A stretch of DNA of 64,000 nucleotides, taken from Nocardiopsis alborubida (GTDB lineage: Bacteria > Actinomycetota > Actinomycetes > Streptosporangiales > Streptosporangiaceae). The stretch is taken from contig NZ_JAAXPG010000001.1 in NCBI RefSeq assembly GCF_012396365.1, positions 186,001 to 250,000 on the forward strand, read 5' to 3'. The number at the start of each line of letters is the position of its first letter. Position 1 is the first letter of the stretch. Under the pieces are notes generated by a model. That model was not told the origin of the DNA and ran no database searches. It worked only from the letters and a program-made list of their open reading frames with translations. Below are positions 9,135 through 15,833 of this stretch, one piece after another. Position numbers and translations under genes: made by a program.

Positions 9135-10509
9135 GGGCGGCGACGAGGTCTTCGAGGCGGGCGGCCCGGGAGGCCTTGATCAAGACGAGGTCGCCGGGGT
9201 GAAGGCCGCGGTGGAGGACGTCGTGGGCCTGCCGTGCGTCACGGACGGAGACGATGTCGAGGTGGTCGCATGCGGCGCGGGCGGCGTCGGCGATCAGGGC
9301 GGCGTGGTCATCGCCGACCACGACCAGGAGGTCGAGAGCGGCCTGTGCGGCGAGCACGCCCAGGTGGCGATGGGCTTGAGCGGCGTGCTCTCCGAGCTCG
9401 GCCATCTCTCCCAGGACCGCGATGCGGCGACGCGCGGTCACCGAGGTCAGCGCGGTGAGAGCGGCCGACATCGAGTCCGGATTCGCGTTGTACGCGTCGT
9501 GGATGAGGGTAATACCGTCATCCCGGACGATGGTCTGCATACGTCCGGCGGACCTGGGCCGTGCCTCGGTCAGCGCCTGGGCGATCATCGCGGTGTCCAG
9601 ACCCAGGCCATGAGCGGTCGCCGCGACGGCGAGTGCGTTGCCGATGTGATGCCGACCGGTGAGCGAGAGCGTGACGGGCGCGGTGCCCTCGGGGGTGCAC
9701 AGGGTGAATCCCGCGCGACCGTCCTGGGTGAGGCGCACGTCGCGGGCGTGCACGCGCGTCGGATGGGGGTGGTGGCTCCACCACAGAGGGCGGGCACGGG
9801 TGCGGTCCGCCATGGCTGAGACGAGCGGATCGTCGGCGTTGAGGACGGCGAGGCCGCCGTGGTCGGCGTCGGGGAGTCCGGCGACCAGTTCGCTCTTGGC
9901 CACGGCGATCCCGGCCTGTCCGTCGGGGTACTGGCCGATGTGGGCGGTGCCGACGTTGAGCACCAGGCCTACATGGGGCGTGACCAGGTCGCACAGGTAG
10001 CCGAGGTGCCCGCGGCCCCGGGCACCCATCTCCAGGACGAGGTAGCGCGTGTCGGGGGTGGCGTGCAGGATCGTGAGGGGGAAGCCGAGTTCGTTGTTGT
10101 ACGAACCGCCGGTGGCGGTGACGGGTCCGTGGTGCGCCAGCACCTGGGCGGCGAGATCCTTGGTGCTGGTCTTGCCGTTCGATCCGGTGATGCCGATGAC
10201 GGTCGCCGACAGGTGGCCCGCCACGTGGCGGGCCAGCGCGCCGAGCGCGACGGTGACATCGGCGACCTGGACGGCCGGGGCGGCCACCGGCCGTGAGGCG
10301 AGCACCAGCGCCGCGCCCGCGGCGATGGCGGCCGGGGCGTGGTCGTGCCCGTCGGTGTGCCGGCCGGAGAGCGCGGCGAACAGGCCGCCGGGGTGGACCC
10401 GGCGTGAGTCGATGCTTGCGGGTGCCGTGACCCACAGGAGGGGGTCGGTGCCGGCGGTCAGGCGACCTCCAGTGGCCTCGGCGATGGCGGTTGCGGTCAG
10501 AGGTATCAC
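9121..10509 (-). CDS. murF: UDP-MurNAc-tripeptide--D-Ala-D-Ala ligase (MurF)
   Basis: Cytosolic ligase that adds D-Ala-D-Ala to the peptidoglycan precursor. 462 aa, full length. ATP-binding loop GITGSNGKTSTKD with K113; central motifs VLNVGTAHIGQYP and AVAKSELV, whose K205 aligns with the carbamoylated lysine of Mur ligases; then NADDPLVSAM and the C-terminal DAYNANPDSMSAAL and AVLGEMAELGEHA. All motifs are intact, so an active enzyme is expected. GTG start at 10509. It lies directly behind a decayed DUF6671-like gene and the first winged-helix regulator, in one transcription unit. A normal host copy is presumably elsewhere, so this is an accessory MurF. Confidence 0.92.
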   Translation of the reverse strand: MIPLTATAIAEATGGRLTAGTDPLLWVTAPASIDSRRVHPGGLFAALSGRHTDGHDHAPAAIAAGAALVLASRPVAAPAVQVADVTVALGALARHVAGHLSATVIGITGSNGKTSTKDLAAQVLAHHGPVTATGGSYNNELGFPLTILHATPDTRYLVLEMGARGRGHLGYLCDLVTPHVGLVLNVGTAHIGQYPDGQAGIAVAKSELVAGLPDADHGGLAVLNADDPLVSAMADRTRARPLWWSHHPHPTRVHARDVRLTQDGRAGFTLCTPEGTAPVTLSLTGRHHIGNALAVAATAHGLGLDTAMIAQALTEARPRSAGRMQTIVRDDGITLIHDAYNANPDSMSAALTALTSVTARRRIAVLGEMAELGEHAAQAHRHLGVLAAQAALDLLVVVGDDHAALIADAARAACDHLDIVSVRDARQAHDVLHRGLHPGDLVLIKASRAARLEDLVAALNDR

Positions 10510-10651
10510 GTGGTTGGACTCCTGCGCGCGAAGGCTCTTGCCCGTCGGTGTCGACGTCGTCGGCGAGGACCAGGCCCGGGGTCCGCTGTTCGGCGTGTCC
10601 GGTGGCCAGTGCGACGCGTGCGTCCGTACAGGGGTGGGCGGTGGCGGTCAC
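10510..10651 (-). pseudogene. Decayed DUF6671-like gene (copy 1)
   Basis: A remnant of the gene intact at 12495..13367. The translation starts MTATAHPCTDARVALATGHAE (GTG at 10651, overlapping the upstream regulator by GTGA exactly as in copy 2), then jumps to GLVLADDVDTDG after an internal deletion, and loses homology just before the murF start. About 250 codons are missing. The surrounding regulator copy is intact, so only this member of the duplicated cassette has decayed. Confidence 0.75.
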
Positions 10652-10947
10652 GCCACCTGGTCAGGGTCGATGCGGGTGCCGATGAGCACGGCCAGGAGTT
10701 CTCCGATGGCGGTGTCGCGGTCCATCGGATGGCGCAGCGGCAACTCCGCGTGCATCCGGTACCGGTTGCGGCGCCCCTCGCGCTCTCGTTCCAGGTACCC
10801 GGCTTCGACGAGATCCGCCACGATGCGCTGTGCGGCCCGCTCGGTGATGCCCACCTGCTCGGCGACATCCCGCAACCGGGCCTGGGGATCCCGCACCACG
10901 CACAGCAGTACGTGGGCGTGGTTGGTGAGAAACGTCCACTCCTGCAT
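10648..10947 (-). CDS. Winged-helix transcriptional regulator (copy 1)
   Basis: 99-aa winged-helix DNA-binding protein of a MarR/ArsR-like fold: HAHVLLCVVRDPQARLRDVA (helix 1-2), EQVGITERAAQRIVADLVEA (recognition helix) and GYLEREREGRRNRYRM (wing). 93 of 99 residues match copy 2 at 13364..13672; differences cluster at the C-terminus. No cysteine or other sensing motif is evident beyond one Cys. It heads the unit regulator - decayed DUF6671-like - murF and is divergent from a broken universal-stress-protein gene. A box ATGTCGTAT at 11007-11015 in its promoter recurs in the copy-2 promoter, suggesting autoregulation. Confidence 0.8.
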   Translation of the reverse strand: MQEWTFLTNHAHVLLCVVRDPQARLRDVAEQVGITERAAQRIVADLVEAGYLEREREGRRNRYRMHAELPLRHPMDRDTAIGELLAVLIGTRIDPDQVA

Positions 10948-11006
10948 GCCAGTACCTTACCCCACCTTCCCGTAGTGCGTATCGCGTTTTTCGGCACGCG
11001 TATTTC

Positions 11007-11015
11007 ATGTCGTAT
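11007..11015. promoter_or_regulatory. ATGTCGTAT box upstream of regulator copy 1
   Basis: ATGTCGTAT sits 60 bp upstream of the regulator start, between it and the divergent universal-stress-protein remnant. Nearly the same sequence occurs twice in the 13673-13789 divergent promoter. Candidate operator for the two near-identical winged-helix proteins. Confidence 0.35.
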
Positions 11016-11018
11016 AAC

Positions 11019-11340
11019 TCGTCCGGCTCTGTGGTCGCCCTCGGCTGGGCCGCCGCGGAGGTCCGTTCGCGTCGCTCGAATCTGCGCCTGATGAACGCCT
11101 CGCATGTGCCGCGCACCATCCGCTCCTTCGGTGAACCGGACGTCGTGCCATCTTCGGCTGTTCTTCGGGAACGTGCGAAGACCGCACTGGCGGAGGCCCG
11201 TCGTCGGTCGCCCTTCAGGAACCCGGGGTCGAGGTCGAGACGTCGGTGGCGTCGCCGCCCGTGTTGGATGCCCTGGAATTCGCGCCCCACGACGCCGGAC
11301 TCGTGGTGTCGTCCGCGCCGGCTCGGGCTCGTGACCGCGC
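11019..11340 (+). pseudogene. Universal stress protein, frameshifted remnant
   Basis: The + strand reads NSSGSVVALGWAAAEVRSR...LRLMNASHVPRTI...RERAKTALAEARRRS, the order of a UspA domain after the VVGVDGS start. At about 11205-11215 the homology moves to the next frame: QEPGVEVETSVASPPVLDALEF...AGLVVSSAPARAR, matching the second half. The N-terminal dozen residues, the GSRGxG loop and the closing segment are lost. It is divergent from regulator copy 1, in the position that the dab operon has relative to copy 2. Confidence 0.55.
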
Positions 11341-11390
11341 CGGCGGCAGGCCTTGGCCGGCGATGGATGTTCTTTGACGCTCGGCCCGGC

Positions 11391-12410
11391 TCACGGCTCT
11401 TCGGTGGTGTCCTCGCGCCCGGCCTCGGCGTCGTGCGCGCGAAGTGAGCCCGCGTGGGCCTTGGCCGTAGGGTCGCGGCGGGTCTTGGCCAGGCTCGCCA
11501 CGGTGACCACGACCAGGATCACGATGATCACCACCAGGCTCGCCAGCGTCGGGATCTCCGGGACCCGTTCGTCCAGGTCCACGTGGGCCCAGTGCAGAAG
11601 CAGCTTCGCGCCGATGAACATCAGGATGAGCGCCAGCCCGGTCGAGAGGTACACCAGCCGGTCGAGCAAGCCCTTCACCAGGAAGAACAGTGCGCGCAGC
11701 CCGAGCAGGGCGAACGCGTTCGCGGTGAACACGATGTAGGGCTCCTGGGTGATCCCGAAGATCGCCGGGATCGAGTCCACGGCGAACAGCAGGTCGACGG
11801 TGCCGATCGCGATCAGCACGATGAGCATCGGCGTGACCACACGGCGGCCGTCGACCCGGGTGAAGATCCTGCCACCGACGAACCCGTCGGTGACCGGCAG
11901 GACCCGCCGGGCCAGACGCACCACGGAGTTGTCCTCGATCGCGGGGTCCTCGTTGCGGTGCCGGAACAACTGGATCGCCGTGTAGATCAACAGCAGGCCG
12001 AACACGAGGAACATGAAGGAGAACAGTGCCAACAGCGCGGCTCCGAGTGCGATGAACACCGCCCGCATGGCCAGGGCGAGCACGATGCCGAACGTCAGCA
12101 CCTTGTGCTGATGCTCGACCGGTACCGCGAAGGTGGTGATGATGATGACGAAGACGAAGAGGTTGTCGACGGACAGGCTCTTCTCCACCAGGTAGCCGAC
12201 GAAGTACTCGGTGCCGAGCTCACCGCCGTGAGCCAGGGTGAACCACACGCCGAAGATCAGGGCCACCGCGATGTAGAAGACCGACCACGCGGTCGCCTCC
12301 CGGAACCCGACGCGGTGCGGTTTCAGCGCGGCGATGGTCAGGTCTGCGGCGAGCAGGGCCACGATGACGGCGATCGTGACGATCCACGTGGTAAGGCCGA
12401 TGTCGAGCAC
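11391..12410 (-). CDS. terC: TerC-family integral membrane protein
   Basis: 339-aa multi-pass membrane protein. TerC proteins are linked to tellurite resistance and, in better-studied cases, to manganese export or metal loading of exported enzymes. About nine membrane segments are visible, with the two signature acidic motifs EKSLSVDNLFVFVI (near 76-89) and DLLFAVDSIPAIFG (near 205-218). The tail after residue 305 is charged and cytosolic. GTG start at 12410, with AAAGGA upstream. It lies 84 bp downstream of the DUF6671-like gene, probably in the same transcript. No room exists for a yybP-ykoY riboswitch in the 84-bp gap. Confidence 0.88.
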   Translation of the reverse strand: MLDIGLTTWIVTIAVIVALLAADLTIAALKPHRVGFREATAWSVFYIAVALIFGVWFTLAHGGELGTEYFVGYLVEKSLSVDNLFVFVIIITTFAVPVEHQHKVLTFGIVLALAMRAVFIALGAALLALFSFMFLVFGLLLIYTAIQLFRHRNEDPAIEDNSVVRLARRVLPVTDGFVGGRIFTRVDGRRVVTPMLIVLIAIGTVDLLFAVDSIPAIFGITQEPYIVFTANAFALLGLRALFFLVKGLLDRLVYLSTGLALILMFIGAKLLLHWAHVDLDERVPEIPTLASLVVIIVILVVVTVASLAKTRRDPTAKAHAGSLRAHDAEAGREDTTEEP

Positions 12411-12494
12411 GTCAGTCCTTTCGTGCTGGGGTCTGGTCTGCGCCGGTGGGCCCTGCCGACGGTCGCGTCGGTGATGTCGGACCGCGGGGTTCGA

Positions 12495-13367
12495 TCACGG
12501 ATTGCACCCGTCGCAGAACGTGGGGTCGGTGCTGACCCGACCGTCGTCTCTGGGGTGGCTGCTGCGATGAGGACACCGCTGGCATCCGTGGATGACGGCG
12601 AGGGTCTGTGATGTGGGCTCAGAGCAACTGTCGCACGGAAGGCCGGGTTCTCGGTCGACCTGGCCGTATCCGGGGGTGCCGCAGGCGGGGCACAGCGTGG
12701 CGAGGCGGTCGGTGAGCCGGTCGGCGAGCAGGCCGATCTCGCGCATGCGCGTGGGATTGAGGTGGGCGCGCATGTCGGTCTCCAGCCGGGCCAGGCCGTC
12801 CGCCGACCGTAGGGCGCACTCGTTGATCGCGGCGGCCAGTTCGGCGCGGGTCCGGATGCCTTTGCTGATAGGGCCGGGGTCCTGCGGATCGATTGGGGTG
12901 TGGGGGCGCACGATCATCGCGTGGGGGCCGAAACCGGTTCGGCCCAAGAACGCCTCGGTGGTCTCATCGAGGCGTCGGGCGGTGGTGTGGGCGAAGTTCG
13001 TGAGGCCCAGGCGGCGCTCCACGATGCACAGGTCCCGGGTGGTGTCGAGGAAGGCGAGGATCTCGTCGCCGGCACTGAGCATCGGAGCCATGGGATGCGG
13101 ACCGAAGGAGCCTTCGCTGGCCACGGCGAGCCCGAGGCCGGTCGACCGTAGACCGAGGCGTGCCTTGCGCACGGCGGTCACGGACGGCGATGCCGCGCGT
13201 GGGACCTCACCGGTGAAAGTGCCCAGCTCGTCGGTGTCGACGTCGTCGGCGAGGACCAGGCGCAGACCCGGGATGCGGGCCAAGGCCGGGCCCAGGACCC
13301 TCTCCTTGGCGTGTCTGGTGGCCAGTGCGACGCGTGCGTCCGCGTAGGGGTGGGCGGTGGTGGTCAC
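12495..13367 (-). CDS. DUF6671-like protein with C-terminal zinc ribbons
   Basis: 290 aa, function unknown. The N-terminal part (about 1-200) carries VALATRHAKERVLGPAL and ADDVDTDELGTFTGEV, which I associate from memory with the DUF6671 family. The C-terminal 75 residues contain paired cysteines (CPACGTPGYG, LPCDSCSE, CQRCPH, FCDGC), enough for two zinc sites. GTG start at 13367 overlaps the stop of regulator copy 2 as GTGA, so the two are coupled. It is placed between the regulator and terC and opposite the dab operon; a metal- or CO2-related role is possible but unproven. Confidence 0.75.
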   Translation of the reverse strand: MTTTAHPYADARVALATRHAKERVLGPALARIPGLRLVLADDVDTDELGTFTGEVPRAASPSVTAVRKARLGLRSTGLGLAVASEGSFGPHPMAPMLSAGDEILAFLDTTRDLCIVERRLGLTNFAHTTARRLDETTEAFLGRTGFGPHAMIVRPHTPIDPQDPGPISKGIRTRAELAAAINECALRSADGLARLETDMRAHLNPTRMREIGLLADRLTDRLATLCPACGTPGYGQVDREPGLPCDSCSEPTSQTLAVIHGCQRCPHRSSHPRDDGRVSTDPTFCDGCNP

Positions 13368-13672
13368 AGGGCCTCGTCAGGGCCGTTGCGGGTGCCGATG
13401 AGCACGGCCAGGAGTTCTCCGATGGCGGTGTCGCGGTCCATCGGATGGCGCAGCGGCAACTCGGGGTGCATCCGGTACCGGTTGCGGCGCCCTTCGCGCT
13501 CTCGTTCCAGGTACCCGGCTTCGACGAGGTCCGCCACGATGCGCTGTGCGGCCCGTTCGGTGATGCCGACCTGCTCGGCGACATCCCGCAACCGGGCCTG
13601 GGGATCCCGCACCACGCACAGCAGTACGTGGGCGTGGTTGGTGAGAAACGTCCACTCCTGCATATCCACCAT
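13364..13672 (-). CDS. Winged-helix transcriptional regulator (copy 2)
   Basis: 102-aa winged-helix protein, 93/99 identical to copy 1 from MQEWTFLTNHAHV onward. The start is taken at ATG 13672 (MVDMQEW); ATG 13663 matches the copy-1 start. It is the first gene of a unit regulator - DUF6671-like - terC and is divergent from the dab operon across a 117-bp promoter region holding two ATGTCGT boxes and a palindrome over the -10 hexamer. Most simply it controls both directions; ligand unknown. Confidence 0.8.
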   Translation of the reverse strand: MVDMQEWTFLTNHAHVLLCVVRDPQARLRDVAEQVGITERAAQRIVADLVEAGYLEREREGRRNRYRMHPELPLRHPMDRDTAIGELLAVLIGTRNGPDEAL

Positions 13673-13719
13673 GGCACCCCGTGGCAGGTGACTGATAGCA
13701 CGATTTTCATTACGCGCTA

Positions 13720-13760
13720 TTGATGTCGTACGATCCATGTCGTGTATACTAACACGCGTT
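13720..13760 (+). promoter_or_regulatory. Divergent promoter/operator of the dab operon
   Basis: TTGATG (13720-13725) and TATACT (13745-13750) could form a promoter with a long 19-bp spacer. ATGTCGTAC and ATGTCGTGT at 13723 and 13737 are direct repeats 14 bp apart. CGTGT...ACACG (13741-13756) is a 5-bp-arm palindrome covering the -10. A repressor bound here would block dab transcription. The strong ribosome site GGGAGGTGAG follows at 13776. Confidence 0.45.
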
Positions 13761-13789
13761 ATCAGTGACGTGCTTGGGAGGTGAGTGTC

Positions 13790-14116
13790 ATGGGTGGCAT
13801 CGAGATGGCGCGTGTGCCGACCGTTGGTCAGCCGACGGCCGACGAGGCTTCGCGGGGTCGGATGCACCGGTGGTCCCCGTCACCGGACGCGACGATCAAC
13901 ACCGGCTCGCCGGGCTCCATCGGTGCCCCCGGAGCGGGACGGGGACGGCCGCTCCGCCGCGTGACCCGCGGTGAGTCGGCACGGGTGCGGATCAGTGGTT
14001 TCCACGGACGTGCCCTGCCCGCACATCCCTCGGAAACCATCGCCGCCGACGTCACCGCGACCCCGGTCTCGGGTCGCGCCGCGAAGGGCGCTGAGACGGA
14101 AGGTGCGGCCGCGTGA
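13790..14116 (+). CDS. Small disordered protein, first gene of dab operon
   Basis: 108 aa, unrecognised. ATG at 13790 has GGGAGGTGAG 4 bp upstream, and its stop overlaps the dabB start (GTGA at 14113), so it is translated and coupled to dabB. The sequence is rich in Gly, Pro, Arg, Ala and Ser, with no membrane segment or signal peptide, and looks intrinsically disordered (GAPGAGRGRPLRRVTRGES). It may simply be a leader that delivers ribosomes to dabB, or an accessory/regulatory subunit of the DAB complex. Confidence 0.6.
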   Translation: MGGIEMARVPTVGQPTADEASRGRMHRWSPSPDATINTGSPGSIGAPGAGRGRPLRRVTRGESARVRISGFHGRALPAHPSETIAADVTATPVSGRAAKGAETEGAAA

Positions 14117-15693
14117 CGGGGATGATGCTGGTGGCCTTGGCGGCCCTTCCCGCCGTCGCGGCGATGACCGGATCGATCCGGAGCCTGCGACCCCTGGCAC
14201 CCGCGCTGGGCGCGGGCGCGGCACTGTCGACGACCGCACTGGCCGGGGCTCTGGCCGTGACGGTGGCCCTCGGCGGACCGGTGGCGATGGTGTTGGCCGC
14301 TCCGGACGGGCACGTCTGGACCGGGTTGGCGGCCGACCGCCTCGAGGCGATCGTGCTGTTGTTGGTGTGCGCGATCAGCGCGGTGGTCCAGGTGTTCGCC
14401 CTGCGCTACCTGCGCGGCGACCCGGCCGCGGCCGGGTTCGCCATCACGGCCGGGGCGCTGACCGCCGCGACCGCGGTGATGGTGGCCGCGGTCACGATGG
14501 TCACCCTGGCGGTGGCGTGGTCGCTGACCGGTGTCGCCCTGTGGCGACTCGTGGGGATGTACCGACCCGCCCCTTCGGCCATCGACGCCTCCCGCCGTAC
14601 CGCACGTGTGGTCATCATCGGAGACGTCGCATTGTGGTCCGGGGTGGTTCTCGCGGTCGCCGCCTGGGGCGATCTCGACTTGCGCGACCAGAACGGCGTA
14701 GCCTTCGGCGGCGCGGTGGGCACGGCGGTGGCCTGCTCGCTGGTGATCGCCGCAGCCGCACGGTGTGCGCAGTTGCCTTGGCACCGGTGGCTGTCGGCGA
14801 CTTTGGCGGCGCCGACCCCGGTCTCGGCGCTGCTGCACGCCGGCGTGGTCAACGCGGGCGGAGTGCTCCTGGTGAAGCTGTCGCCGATCTTCGGTGCAGC
14901 CCCGGCGGCGACACACCTGGCGTTCGCCATCGGCGCCGTCAGCGCTGTGGCCGCCACGGCGATCATGCTGACCCGCCCCGACGTCAAGGGCTCGCTGGTG
15001 CACTCCACGATCGGGCAGATGGGGTTCATGCTCATGACCTGCGCGCTCGGCCTCTACGCGGCGGCGGTGGTGCACCTGGTGGCGCACGGACTGTTCAAAG
15101 CCACCTTGTTCCTGGGCTCGGGGTCGGCGGTGCAGCGCCACACCCACCGCATCCTGGCTCCGCCCGCGCCCCGGTCGACCCCCGCGCGTTCGGCGCAGGT
15201 GGCCGTCCTCGCCGGAGCCGTCGCGGTTGCGGCCGTGGCCGTCGCGATCTGGTGGCTGCCTCCGCACGCCGGAGGCTCGGCGCTACTGATCTTCGCCGCG
15301 GCCACCGCCGCACGGCTGGCGTGGGGATGGCTGCGGCGCCACCCGACCGTGGGGGCGCTGGCCACCGTGGTGGTCGTGCTGCCGGGTGCGGTGATCGGCT
15401 ACCTGGGCGTGGTGGCCGTGGTTACGGAGTTCCTGGCCCCGAGCGTGCCCGTTGCCGCCACCGCCGCAGTTCCGGCCTGGTTGCCGGCGATCGTGGTGGC
15501 GGTGCCGGTGATCGGAGCGCTGTTGGTCCACCGGGCATCCGCACTCGGTCTCGGCCGCTGGCGCGACCGCCTCTACGTGTTGGCGTTGTCCGCCGGACAG
15601 CAGCGCACGCACACCACTCCGGGTCTCCCGTCACGTGCGGTGCCCGCACCGCACCCACGGCCGGTGCCCCTACCTGAGGGAGCCGGGGCGTGA
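14113..15693 (+). CDS. dabB: DabB, proton-channel-like subunit of DAB inorganic carbon pump
   Basis: 526-aa integral membrane protein of the NADH-quinone oxidoreductase subunit 5 / Mrp antiporter family. In DAB systems DabB pairs with DabA to couple cation flow to energized CO2 hydration and bicarbonate accumulation. About 13 helices are visible; signature segments are RCAQLPWHRWLSATLAAPTP, VSALLHAGVVNAGGVLLVKL and VHSTIGQMGFMLMTCALGLY, then HLVAHGLFKATLFLGSGSA. The lengthy C-terminal extension of true NuoL is absent, as expected for DabB. GTG start at 14113. DabA follows directly. Confidence 0.92.
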   Translation: MTGMMLVALAALPAVAAMTGSIRSLRPLAPALGAGAALSTTALAGALAVTVALGGPVAMVLAAPDGHVWTGLAADRLEAIVLLLVCAISAVVQVFALRYLRGDPAAAGFAITAGALTAATAVMVAAVTMVTLAVAWSLTGVALWRLVGMYRPAPSAIDASRRTARVVIIGDVALWSGVVLAVAAWGDLDLRDQNGVAFGGAVGTAVACSLVIAAAARCAQLPWHRWLSATLAAPTPVSALLHAGVVNAGGVLLVKLSPIFGAAPAATHLAFAIGAVSAVAATAIMLTRPDVKGSLVHSTIGQMGFMLMTCALGLYAAAVVHLVAHGLFKATLFLGSGSAVQRHTHRILAPPAPRSTPARSAQVAVLAGAVAVAAVAVAIWWLPPHAGGSALLIFAAATAARLAWGWLRRHPTVGALATVVVVLPGAVIGYLGVVAVVTEFLAPSVPVAATAAVPAWLPAIVVAVPVIGALLVHRASALGLGRWRDRLYVLALSAGQQRTHTTPGLPSRAVPAPHPRPVPLPEGAGA

Positions 15694-15833
15694 TCGCCGG
15701 CCCCTCGACGGGACCGCCGGACGGCGTCCGGCGCTCTGACCGGAGCCACCCGGGCCTCCCGGAAGCGCGGACCCAGGGCTTCACGCGGTCGCGCGTTCCG
15801 CCACCGTCATCACAGCAGGAGGAGTCGCAACCC

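Noticed and set aside
9005-9819. Plus-strand frames opposite murF
   Set aside because: murF is complete with every Mur-ligase motif on the minus strand; the opposite frames have no recognisable content.
15690-15833. Longer dabA start overlapping dabB
   Set aside because: The 48 additional residues are low-complexity, and the AGGAGG site fits ATG 15834.
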